The translations under genes were made by a program, and so were the position numbers. This document shows positions 44,980 through 54,435 of a DNA stretch of 64,000 nt, in pieces. Each line of letters opens with the position of its first letter. Position 1 is the stretch's first letter. The stretch covers positions 62,001 to 126,000 of the forward strand of contig CACJLJ010000001.1 of NCBI GenBank assembly GCA_902594235.1, in the 5' to 3' direction. This DNA is from an uncultured Pelagibacteraceae bacterium (GTDB taxonomy: Bacteria; Pseudomonadota; Alphaproteobacteria; Pelagibacterales; Pelagibacteraceae). The notes under the pieces are model-generated. The model ran no database searches and was not told the DNA's origin. It saw only the letters and a list, made by a program, of their open reading frames with translations.

Positions 44980-46295
44980 TGATTAAAGATCAGGAATACT
45001 TATCTGAAAAAGCATCCTACTGTTTAGATTTAGCAAAAAAACTTGGAGCAACAGGTTCAAGTGCTGTTGTGAGCAATTCAGTTTCTGAAACAGTAAATTT
45101 TAGGAATAGAAAATTAGATGAATCAAATAGATCAGATAATCTTGCTATAAGTATAACGACTTTTATTGGTAAAAAAAAATCATCAATATCGTCCTCAAAT
45201 TTATTAAAAGATAATTTAGACACCCTTATTGAAAAATGTGTTGAAACAACAAAAAATACTCCAGAAGATGAGTTTAATTCACTTCCTGATAAAGATTTAT
45301 TAGCTAAAGAGGTTAAAGATTTGAATTTGTATGATGATACTCACATTAAAAATGAAGATAAGATTGAATATCTAAAAAAATTAGAAACTTCAGCATCAAG
45401 CAATAAACAAATTGTCAATACAGAGTCTAGTTTTACCGAAGATAGGTCAAATTTTATTTTAGCTAATACTGACGGTTTTTGTAAAGGCTATAAAGACTCA
45501 TCATTTATAGCCTCGAGCATAACTGTTGCAAAAGATGAGTCAAGCATGGAGCGTGATTATGAATATACAAGTAAATGTCATCTAAAAGATATTAAAGATG
45601 CAGAGTCTTTAGGAAAATTGGCTGCTGAGCAAACTATTAGAAAACTTAGTCCACAAAAAATTAGTAGCGAAAAGATTGCTTTAATTTTTGATAAAAGAAT
45701 TGCAAGAGGAGTCCTTAGTACTTTTGCAAGTGCAATTTTCTCCTCAGCTATTTCAAGAGGAACTTCATTTTTAAAAGATAAGATCAATCAAAAAATATTT
45801 TCAGATGAAATAAATATATTTGATAAACCTGATATATTAAAAGGTCTTGGCTCTAAAACTTTTGACTCTGAAGGAGTTAAAACTGAAACCTTAAAACTAG
45901 TAGATCAAGGTATTTTAAAACATTATTTGGTAGATACTTATAATGGAAAAAAGTTAAATCTTAGATCTAATGGACGATGTGGTGGAACAAGCAATCTTTA
46001 CTTTGAAAAAGGAAAAGTTTCTTATAAAGATCTCTTAAGTTCAAATTCAAGATGTCTATATATAACTGAGACCATTGGACATGGAAGTAACATAGTAACT
46101 GGTGACTATTCAGTTGGAGCAACTGGTTTTTTGGTTGAAAATGGTGAATTTAAATTTCCAATAAATGAAATTACTATCGCCGGAAACTTTAAAGAGATGT
46201 TTCAAAACATAACATTGGCTAATGATTTAGAATTTGAATATTCAACTAATTCTCCAACTATGATGATAGAAGGTATGGTGGTAGCTGGAAAATGA
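44979..46295 (+). CDS. pmbA: TldE/PmbA, partner of TldD
   Basis: A 438-aa protein of the same U62 family as TldD but lacking the HExxxH-type zinc motif, as expected for TldE. Recognised segments are NFRNRKLDESNRSDN near the N-terminus, LIFDKRIARGVLSTFASAIF, HYLVDTYNGKKLNLRSNG, GHGSNIVTGDYSVGATGF and ITIAGNFKEMFQNI. It forms the peptidase with TldD and shares an operon with a one-base overlap. The stop lies 5 bp before the convergent secreted-protein gene. Confidence 0.95.
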   Translation: MIKDQEYLSEKASYCLDLAKKLGATGSSAVVSNSVSETVNFRNRKLDESNRSDNLAISITTFIGKKKSSISSSNLLKDNLDTLIEKCVETTKNTPEDEFNSLPDKDLLAKEVKDLNLYDDTHIKNEDKIEYLKKLETSASSNKQIVNTESSFTEDRSNFILANTDGFCKGYKDSSFIASSITVAKDESSMERDYEYTSKCHLKDIKDAESLGKLAAEQTIRKLSPQKISSEKIALIFDKRIARGVLSTFASAIFSSAISRGTSFLKDKINQKIFSDEINIFDKPDILKGLGSKTFDSEGVKTETLKLVDQGILKHYLVDTYNGKKLNLRSNGRCGGTSNLYFEKGKVSYKDLLSSNSRCLYITETIGHGSNIVTGDYSVGATGFLVENGEFKFPINEITIAGNFKEMFQNITLANDLEFEYSTNSPTMMIEGMVVAGK

Positions 46296-46300
46296 TTTTT

Positions 46301-46990
46301 TTACTGGAAATTCTTTAAACGATATTCCCAATTGCCCATTCTTGAATAAGCTACTTTTATAATCATAGAATTTTTTTGATCATACCAGATATCAAAATCT
46401 AATCTTTTTTCTTTTGGTAGATTCATATTTTTTGATTTTAGTGTGAAATGATCAACTTCATAAGTCTTTCCATACAAATTAATTTTTTCTTTTTTAATAA
46501 AAGTAACTACCTGTTCTTTTATACTTCCTGAAATCGGACTTATTTGACTATTAACCTGTAAAATTTTATGGTTCCACCAATTTCCAATGACGTTTTCATT
46601 TGAAGCTTTTCCAGTGTACGATGAACCTTTAATATTAAATTTATTAAGTTTTTTGTCATAAAATAGATTAACAAATTTTTCTTTTTTATTTTGTATAGTT
46701 CTTGACTCATACGAAATTAATTGATCTTTAATGTACTTTTCTTCTCCATATCCTTCTACTTTAAAAATAGAAGCTCCTAAAATTTCTACAGAAAATTTTA
46801 TTTGATTTGTAATAATTAGTTCTTCTTTTTTTTTATTGAAAAAATAATAATTATAACCAATTAACTTACCGTTCCTAAAAATCTCCATTTCAATTTTATT
46901 TAAATTTTTATAATGATCTATGTGTGCCAAAACACTTGGATTTAAGAACAAAAATAATATTAATATGATAAAATTTTTTTTCATTGGCAT
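46301..46990 (-). CDS. Secreted protein, DUF6134-like
   Basis: A 229-aa protein with a cleavable signal peptide (hydrophobic stretch LILFLFLNPSVLA, cleavage near residue 22). The mature part is beta-rich (MEIFRNGKLIGYNYYFF, RTIQNKKEKFVNLFYD, VDHFTLKSKNM, DIWYDQKNSMIIKVAY), resembling DUF6134/DUF3108-type periplasmic lipocalin-like proteins. An ATG two codons downstream (46984) is an equally good start. Function unknown. It is divergent from the YczE-like gene across 45 bp. Confidence 0.7.
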   Translation of the reverse strand: MPMKKNFIILILFLFLNPSVLAHIDHYKNLNKIEMEIFRNGKLIGYNYYFFNKKKEELIITNQIKFSVEILGASIFKVEGYGEEKYIKDQLISYESRTIQNKKEKFVNLFYDKKLNKFNIKGSSYTGKASNENVIGNWWNHKILQVNSQISPISGSIKEQVVTFIKKEKINLYGKTYEVDHFTLKSKNMNLPKEKRLDFDIWYDQKNSMIIKVAYSRMGNWEYRLKNFQ

Positions 46991-47035
46991 TTATGATATT
47001 AAACTTTATTTATAATATAAATAATTAATAAAGAT

Positions 47036-47683
47036 ATGTTTTTAAGAATAAAGAAAATACCAAAAGTTAATTGGACATCACATAAACCGTATAATTTAAG
47101 ACCAAAATTTTCTACTTTATTTTTTTTATGTTTTGGATTGATGTTATTTGGATTAGGAGAGGGTTTATTAATTGTCTCTTTTACAGGGGCATCTCCATGG
47201 AGTGTTCTGGCACAAGGTATTTCTTTAAATGTAAATTTAAGTATTGGAACAATTACGTTATTAATTAGTATCGCAGTTTTAATTTTATGGATTCCATTGG
47301 GCCAAAAACCAGGAATGGGCACAATCTTTAATGCAATTATTATTGCATTAATGATAGATCTTTGTATTAAGTTTGTGCCAACTCCAACTAATTACGTCAA
47401 TCAATTAATTTTAGCTCTTATTTCTGTTGTGACAGTTGGCATTGGTGGTGGAATATATCTAGTTTCGAATTTAGGTGCAGGACCACGAGATGGCTTGATG
47501 ATTGGTTTACAAAAAATCACAAATTTTCCAATTGCAGTTGTTAGAGCAACACTGGAAATTTCAGTTGTTAGTATTGGATGGTATTTAGGGGGAACTGTTG
47601 GAGTTGGCACATTATTTTTTGCTTTTGGAATAGGGCCATGCGTTGCTTTTGGATTATTTTTAGTTAATAGAATTTTTGATTAG
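47036..47683 (+). CDS. YczE-like integral membrane protein
   Basis: A 215-aa membrane protein with about six hydrophobic helices after a 25-residue basic start. Conserved features are LFGLGEGLLIVSFTGASPWSV, LILWIPLGQKPGMGTIFNAI, and YLVSNLGAGPRDGLMIGL, the pattern of the YczE/YitT-related family. The family has no clear biochemical role, though some members are next to regulators or peptide genes. The 3' end overlaps the convergent typA gene by 4 bp. Confidence 0.82.
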   Translation: MFLRIKKIPKVNWTSHKPYNLRPKFSTLFFLCFGLMLFGLGEGLLIVSFTGASPWSVLAQGISLNVNLSIGTITLLISIAVLILWIPLGQKPGMGTIFNAIIIALMIDLCIKFVPTPTNYVNQLILALISVVTVGIGGGIYLVSNLGAGPRDGLMIGLQKITNFPIAVVRATLEISVVSIGWYLGGTVGVGTLFFAFGIGPCVAFGLFLVNRIFD

Positions 47684-49506
47684 GCTGCAGCACCAGATTT
47701 TTCACTTTTTTTTCTTTCATGAGGATCAAGTATAGCTTTTCTTAATCTGCATGAATCTGGTGTAATTTCAAGAGCCTCATCTGTGTTTAATAAACTTAAT
47801 TGTTCAGCGATTGACATTTTTCTTATTGGAGTAAGCACAACATTTTCATCAGTATTTTGAGTTCTCATATTTGTTAATTTTTTACCTTTAAGTACATTGA
47901 TAATCATATCACCTGGTTTTGGTGATAATCCAACAATCATTCCTGGATAAACAGGATCATTATGAGTTACAAACATTTCTCCTCTGGCCTGTAAATTAAA
48001 GATTGCAAATGCAACAGCTTTACCTTTTTCCATTGATATCAATGCTCCATTTCTTCTACCTTCCATTTCACCCTCAAATGGTCCATATTTGTGGAAAATT
48101 CTATTTATTACTCCGTTACCTTTAGTAAGAGTTAAAAATCTACTCGTATATCCCATTAATCCTCTTGTTGGAGCATAAAATATTAATCGTTTTTTGTTTT
48201 TTCCAGTATCCTTTAATTCTACTAATTTGCCTTTTCTTCTATTCATTGAGTCTATAACTTTAGATGAGTGTTCTTCATCAAGATCCATTGTAATTTCTTC
48301 AATCGGTTCTAGCTTATTTCCATTTTCGTCTTTTTTGAATAAAACTTTTGGGGGGCTAACAGTCATTTCAAAACCTTCTCTTCTCATTTGAGTAAGTAAA
48401 ATTTCTAACATCAGTTCCCCACGGCCACTTACTACAAAAGAGTCATTGCCTTCGTTTTCTACAAATGAGATACCAACATTATTTTGAGCTTCTTGGATTA
48501 ATCTATTTTTTATTTGAGTGCTAGTAAGTTTTTTCCCCTCTGTGCCAGCAAGTGGAGAGGTATTTACTGTAATTGTAATTGACATTGTAGGTGGGTCTAT
48601 AGGAGTAGCTTTAATTGGATCATTTACGTTTAGATCACAAATTGTATCTGCAACATTAGCCTTTTCTAAGCCTGCTATAACAACGATATCGCCCGCCTCA
48701 CCGATTTCAATTGGAACTTTTTTTGTGCCCTCATATCTAAATATTTTTGTAAGTCTTCCCTCATCAATTTTTTCACCTTTTAAATTGATTGCCTTGATTG
48801 CTTGATTAGCTTTTGCAGTACCTTGATTTATTTTACCTACCAAACTTCTTCCAAGGAAACTGTCAGCATAAAGAAGAGTAGAGAGCATTGCAAAAGGTTT
48901 TGTTTTGTCTAATTTTTTAGGTTTTACGTGATTAATAATTTCATCTAACAAAGGGTTTAAATTTTCCCTAGCACCATCAACCTCTTTGTCTGCCCAGCCA
49001 GATCTTCCACTTGCATATAAAACTGGAAAATCAAGCTGTTCTTCATTTGCATCTAAACTTACAAATAAATCAAATGTCTCATCTAAAACCTCATTAGCTC
49101 TTTGATCTGATTTGTCTAACTTATTAATTACAACAATAGGTTTTAATCCTTGCTTTAATGCTTTTGATAGCACAAATTTCGTTTGAGGCATTACTCCTTC
49201 TGCAGAGTCTATTAGCAATAAGGCTCCGTCCGCCATACAAAGTACTCTTTCAACTTCAGCTGCAAAATCTCTGTGTCCTGGTGTATCAATAATATTAATT
49301 CTAGAGTCTTTCCAATTTATTGAAGCAGGTTTAGCTAAAATTGTAATTCCTCTTTCTTTCTCTAACTCACCAGAGTCCATTAACCTTTCATCCACTACCT
49401 CATTTTCTCTAAATGAACCACTCTGCTTCATTAAATTATCTATTAAGGTAGTTTTGCCGTGATCTACGTGAGCTATTATTGTGATATTTCTAATATCTTT
49501 GTTCAT
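47680..49506 (-). CDS. typA: Translational GTPase TypA/BipA
   Basis: A 608-aa GTPase. G1 is AHVDHGKTTL near residue 14, G2 is RGITI, G3 DTPGHRDF and G4 NKLDKSDQRA. It is followed by EF-G-like domains and the C-terminal TypA domain (PTRGLMGYTSRFLTLTKG, GMIVGLSPKPGD). It acts on ribosomes, helping assembly of the large subunit and growth under stress or cold. The last residues (KKSEKSGAAA) are a short family-variable tail. Complete and typical in length. Confidence 0.97.
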   Translation of the reverse strand: MNKDIRNITIIAHVDHGKTTLIDNLMKQSGSFRENEVVDERLMDSGELEKERGITILAKPASINWKDSRINIIDTPGHRDFAAEVERVLCMADGALLLIDSAEGVMPQTKFVLSKALKQGLKPIVVINKLDKSDQRANEVLDETFDLFVSLDANEEQLDFPVLYASGRSGWADKEVDGARENLNPLLDEIINHVKPKKLDKTKPFAMLSTLLYADSFLGRSLVGKINQGTAKANQAIKAINLKGEKIDEGRLTKIFRYEGTKKVPIEIGEAGDIVVIAGLEKANVADTICDLNVNDPIKATPIDPPTMSITITVNTSPLAGTEGKKLTSTQIKNRLIQEAQNNVGISFVENEGNDSFVVSGRGELMLEILLTQMRREGFEMTVSPPKVLFKKDENGNKLEPIEEITMDLDEEHSSKVIDSMNRRKGKLVELKDTGKNKKRLIFYAPTRGLMGYTSRFLTLTKGNGVINRIFHKYGPFEGEMEGRRNGALISMEKGKAVAFAIFNLQARGEMFVTHNDPVYPGMIVGLSPKPGDMIINVLKGKKLTNMRTQNTDENVVLTPIRKMSIAEQLSLLNTDEALEITPDSCRLRKAILDPHERKKSEKSGAAA

Positions 49507-49583
49507 AATTTGAGGCTCTTATACATAAAAAGTCTCAATTTAAAATAAAAAAAAACTCAGTATTTATTGTAATTTTAGAAAAA

Positions 49584-50393
49584 TTAGTAGTTATGAAGAT
49601 CAAAAATCAATTTATCATAGTGTTCAACTAATTCTTTAGTTTCTTTATCATAATAGTCTTCAATTTTAGGCAATCTATGAGATTTATTCACTGGTTTTTT
49701 ATAACTTAATTCTTTTTCATTAAAAATTATTTTATTGTTTTTAAATAAATTTATTATTGAATTTTTTAAATCTTCAAATCTTATAAAATAATCAATATAC
49801 GAGTAATTATGATAAAAACTTTTAATATCATCTATGTTTTTTAAATTTGAATTAAAAAATTTATGATGAAATTTATGATCTGTAAATTTAATGAGGTAGT
49901 GATAAGTCATATAACCAATGAACTTATTAGTGTTAGAAATAGAGTAATGTTCACTAATAAAGTTTTTATTTTTACTATCTAACAAAATTTGTATCCATTT
50001 TTTAAAATTATCAATATCTAGTGAGTCCGAATATAAATTTTTATTGAATTTTAAGTTTTTCTTAAATTGATCAACAAAAAAAAATATCTTTCTTATTTTG
50101 TTATTTTTGATGTTTCCAAGTCTTTTTGGATTCAATCTTAATGAAGTGAGATTAGAGTATAGAGGATCTTTTTTTTTCATACTACAACCAAAAGACCACA
50201 AAGAAATATACCAATCATAAGGGTTTCGAATTGAACCAATTTTTAATCGATTTGAATTAAGAACATCAGATGTTATTGGATCATGTATTTTGGTTAATTG
50301 ACCAGATTTAATGTTTTCTTTTAAAACCTCTCTTATGAATGAGCACCCAGTTTTCCCAAATTCAACAAAACATAATTTGTCTGAGATAAACAT
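49584..50393 (-). CDS. Sulfotransferase-like protein
   Basis: A 269-aa protein with sulfotransferase hallmarks. The N-terminal FVEFGKTGCSFIREVLK corresponds to the PAPS 5'-phosphosulfate loop, and IGSIRNPYDWYISLWSFGCS to the 3'-phosphate site with the RxPxxxxxS pattern. The rest is rich in Lys, Asn and Phe (DLFNSNLKN-type segments) and weakly conserved by eye. It may sulfate a glycan or lipid. It is flanked by typA and groEL, a place where unrelated accessory genes could have been inserted. The acceptor is unknown. Confidence 0.75.
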   Translation of the reverse strand: MFISDKLCFVEFGKTGCSFIREVLKENIKSGQLTKIHDPITSDVLNSNRLKIGSIRNPYDWYISLWSFGCSMKKKDPLYSNLTSLRLNPKRLGNIKNNKIRKIFFFVDQFKKNLKFNKNLYSDSLDIDNFKKWIQILLDSKNKNFISEHYSISNTNKFIGYMTYHYLIKFTDHKFHHKFFNSNLKNIDDIKSFYHNYSYIDYFIRFEDLKNSIINLFKNNKIIFNEKELSYKKPVNKSHRLPKIEDYYDKETKELVEHYDKLIFDLHNY

Positions 50394-50398
50394 AAATT

Positions 50399-50512
50399 TT
50401 ATTTTTTTTTCTTTTTTAACCTCTTAATTTCTCTTTTTTCTTTAAAAGAAAATTTTGGCTTTTTCATAACGCTTGAATCTTTGAAAGATTTACCGCTATA
50501 TCTTTTAGACAT
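50399..50512 (-). CDS. Possible 37-aa basic micro-protein
   Basis: A short frame from ATG 50512 to TAA 50399 encodes MSKRYSGKSFKDSSVMKKP followed by a Lys/Arg-rich tail ending in five lysines, 37 aa and strongly basic. It starts 22 nt after the groEL terminator and ends 5 nt before the sulfotransferase start, filling a gap that would otherwise be empty. No good Shine-Dalgarno precedes it. The basic composition resembles ribosomal or nucleic-acid-binding mini-proteins, but in an A-rich genome such frames also arise by chance. Confidence 0.4.
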   Translation of the reverse strand: MSKRYSGKSFKDSSVMKKPKFSFKEKREIKRLKKKKK

Positions 50513-50533
50513 AAGAATTATTATAGTTTTTAT

Positions 50534-50565
50534 AAAAAAAAAGGGCAGTAAAAAACTGCCCTTTT
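50534..50565 (-). terminator. Rho-independent terminator of groESL
   Basis: On the minus strand AAAAGGGCAGT pairs with ACTGCCCTTTT (11 bp, 5-nt loop) and the stem runs straight into a T run (50542-50534). It starts 28 bp past the groEL stop. This is the strongest intrinsic terminator in the window. Confidence 0.93.
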
Positions 50566-50592
50566 GAATTTTTTGTTTGAAAATAATGGGGA

Positions 50593-52272
<1,680 letters not shown>

Positions 52273-52277
52273 TTATA

Positions 52278-52568
52278 TTATTTACTTGAAATACCCATAA
52301 TGTCTGACTCTTTCATTATGCTGTATTCTTTGCCATCAATTTTAACTTCAGTTCCTGACCATTTGCCAAACAAAACTTTGTCTCCAACTTTAACATCCAT
52401 TGGAATTTTTTTCCCATCTTCAGTTTTTGCACCACCACCAACAGCAACAACTTTGCCCTCTTGAGGTTTTTCTTGAGCTGTATCTGGTATGATTATTCCA
52501 CCTGCAGTTTTTTCACTGCTATCTAAGACTTCTATTAAAACCCGGTCATGTAACGGTTTGAATTTCAT
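52278..52568 (-). CDS. groES: Co-chaperonin GroES
   Basis: A 96-aa GroES with the start [21 protein letters not shown], the mobile loop [22 protein letters not shown], and [20 protein letters not shown]. It forms the heptameric lid of GroEL. First gene of the groESL operon, with a clear ribosome binding site (AAAGGAG) and a heat-shock-type promoter about 30 bp upstream. Confidence 0.98.
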   Translation of the reverse strand: MKFKPLHDRVLIEVLDSSEKTAGGIIIPDTAQEKPQEGKVVAVGGGAKTEDGKKIPMDVKVGDKVLFGKWSGTEVKIDGKEYSIMKESDIMGISSK

Positions 52569-52595
52569 ATATACTCCTTTATAAATATGAAGTTC

Positions 52596-52623
52596 ATATA
52601 GAGATTGGTAATACTATTTCAAG
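52596..52623 (-). promoter_or_regulatory. Sigma-32 (RpoH)-like promoter of groESL
   Basis: CTTGAAA (52623-52617), a 13-nt spacer and CTCTATAT (52603-52596) match the RpoH consensus CTTGAAA and CCCCATNT. The -35 sequence and spacer length are the same as at hsp20. The predicted start is near 52589, giving a leader of about 20 nt. Confidence 0.72.
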
Positions 52624-52693
52624 ACATTCTTGATAATAAGTTTTGTGAAAAAAGGTAGGAAATTAAGGATTTTTTGGGTTATAGATTATTTTG

Positions 52694-53512
52694 ATGACTA
52701 AAAATTTAGATAAAGACGGTTTCTGCTCAATAGTTGATAACTATCAGCTATTTTACATAGATTTATGGGGTGTGATTCATGATGGGATAAACCTTCACAA
52801 GGAAGCTATAAAAGTTTTAAAAGAAATATCTAAAAAAGGTAAAGAGTATATTCTTTTAACAAATGCACCAAGACCTAATGATGTAGTTAAATCTTTTTTA
52901 GAAAAAATGGGCATGGATAAAGAAATTAGAGATCATGTTTTTACATCTGGACAAGCTTCATTAAATTATCTTAAAAAAAATTTATCAGCTCAAAAATTTT
53001 TTCATGTAGGTCCACCAAGAGATTTCGATTTATTTAATGATTTTGTTAAAATGAAGTCAGATGATATTAATGATAGTGAATATATATTGTGTACTGGTTT
53101 ATTTGAAGAATTTGACAATAATCTAAATTATTACAAAGACTTATTCGAAAAAAATTTAGAAAAAAAAATGGTTTGTACAAATCCAGACTTAATTGTGGAT
53201 AGGGGCAATAAAAGAGAACTTTGTGCAGGATCGGTTGCTATGGTTTTTGAAAAAATGGGTGGAAAAGTAGTTTACTTTGGCAAACCTTATCCTGAGGTTT
53301 ACAATTTATCTATTAATAATAAAGGTAAAAAAATTCTTTCAGTCGGTGATAATTTAAATACTGATATCAAGGGAGCAAATCTTTTGAATTATGACTCCTT
53401 AATCATTTCAAATGGAATTCATAAAAATGAAATTAAAGAAAAGGGAATTGAGGTCATAGCCAAATCTTATGAAACAATCTGTAATTATATTCAATCTGAA
53501 TTAAAATGGTGA
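52694..53512 (+). CDS. HAD-superfamily hydrolase, class IIA (TIGR01459-like)
   Basis: A 272-aa haloacid dehalogenase-type phosphatase. The N-terminal motif is FYIDLWGVIHDGINLH, where the second acid of the usual DxD is Trp, as in the TIGR01459 group. Motif II is YILLTNAPRP, and the C-terminal part has VYFGKPYPEVY and ILSVGDNLNTDIKGANLL. Cofactor and substrate are unknown, but many members remove phosphate from sugars or nucleotides. I start it at the ATG 52694; a TTG at 52691 is in frame. It overlaps the ribF start. Confidence 0.86.
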   Translation: MTKNLDKDGFCSIVDNYQLFYIDLWGVIHDGINLHKEAIKVLKEISKKGKEYILLTNAPRPNDVVKSFLEKMGMDKEIRDHVFTSGQASLNYLKKNLSAQKFFHVGPPRDFDLFNDFVKMKSDDINDSEYILCTGLFEEFDNNLNYYKDLFEKNLEKKMVCTNPDLIVDRGNKRELCAGSVAMVFEKMGGKVVYFGKPYPEVYNLSINNKGKKILSVGDNLNTDIKGANLLNYDSLIISNGIHKNEIKEKGIEVIAKSYETICNYIQSELKW

Positions 53513-54435
53513 AAATGAAATTATATAATAATTTTAATATTAAAAAAAATCATAAAAACTCAATAATTTTAATTGGCAATTTTGATGGACTTCATCTGGG
53601 ACATCAAAAATTATTTAGTCTCGCAAAAAAGTATAAAAAAAGATATTCATCAAAAATTGGTGTTTTAACTTTTGAGCCAATGCCGAAAATGTTTTTTAAC
53701 TTAAATTTAAAAAACTTTAGATTATCAAATTTAAATCAAAAAATTGAAAATTTAAGTAAGCTTAATGTTGATTTTGTTATTATTAAAAAATTCAATCGTA
53801 AATTTTCAAAAACAAAATCGATTTCATTTATTAAAGAAACTTTAGGTAAAAAATTAAATCCAAAATTTATTTTTGTAAGTAATAATTTTAGGTTTGGAAA
53901 TAAAAGAGAAGGGAACGTAAAACAATTAATAAAGTATGAAAAATTGTGTAAATATAAGATAATCAAACCACAACCTTTATCAATTAAAAAACAAATTATT
54001 TCGTCCTCTTTAATAAGAAAATATTTGCAGAGTGGAAAACTTAATAATGTAAATAAACTTTTGAAAAGAAATTGGTCTATTGATGGAAAAGTTCAAAAAG
54101 GTAGACAGCTAGGAAAAAAAATTGGTTTTCCAACAGCTAATATAGACATTAAAGATTATGTTTTGGCAAAACCAGGTGTTTATGCCGTTAAAGCAAAGAA
54201 AATGAAAAATTCAAAATATATTAAAGGAATAGCTAATTTAGGATATAGGCCAACATTTAATGGAAAAAAAATATTATTAGAAGTTCATTTATTTAATTTT
54301 TCTGGAAATTTATATAATAAGTACTTAAGAATTGAATTTTTAAAATTTATAAGAGCTGAAAAAAAATTCAAAAATGTAGATCAGTTAAAAAGACAAATTA
54401 ATGTTGATCTTTTAATTGCAAAAAAAACAAAATGA
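53506..54435 (+). CDS. ribF: Bifunctional riboflavin kinase/FAD synthetase
   Basis: A 309-aa RibF. The N-terminal adenylyltransferase has ILIGNFDGLHLGHQKLF (HxGH), VLTFEPMP, FVSNNFRFGNKREG and the ISSSLIRKYL motif. The C-terminal kinase has GKVQKGRQLGKKIGFPTANI, PGVYAVKAK, GIANLGYRPTFNG and LEVHLFNF. It turns riboflavin into FMN and FAD. The start may be the ATG at 53506 or that at 53515. Its stop overlaps ileS (ATGA), the widespread ribF-ileS-lspA order. Confidence 0.95.
   Translation: MVKMKLYNNFNIKKNHKNSIILIGNFDGLHLGHQKLFSLAKKYKKRYSSKIGVLTFEPMPKMFFNLNLKNFRLSNLNQKIENLSKLNVDFVIIKKFNRKFSKTKSISFIKETLGKKLNPKFIFVSNNFRFGNKREGNVKQLIKYEKLCKYKIIKPQPLSIKKQIISSSLIRKYLQSGKLNNVNKLLKRNWSIDGKVQKGRQLGKKIGFPTANIDIKDYVLAKPGVYAVKAKKMKNSKYIKGIANLGYRPTFNGKKILLEVHLFNFSGNLYNKYLRIEFLKFIRAEKKFKNVDQLKRQINVDLLIAKKTK

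Noticed and set aside
48518..48805. 95-codon open frame opposite typA
   Set aside because: It lies fully inside typA on the other strand and is Ser/Ile-rich low-complexity sequence typical of shadow frames.
49507..49583. Imperfect inverted repeat (AATTTGAG and CTCAATTT) just upstream of typA
   Set aside because: One mismatch in 8 bp with a long, A/T-rich centre; chance is likely at this composition.
52569..52690. CIRCE operator before groESL
   Set aside because: No TTAGCACTC-N9-GAGTGCTAA or close match exists; the sigma-32-like promoter explains heat control better.
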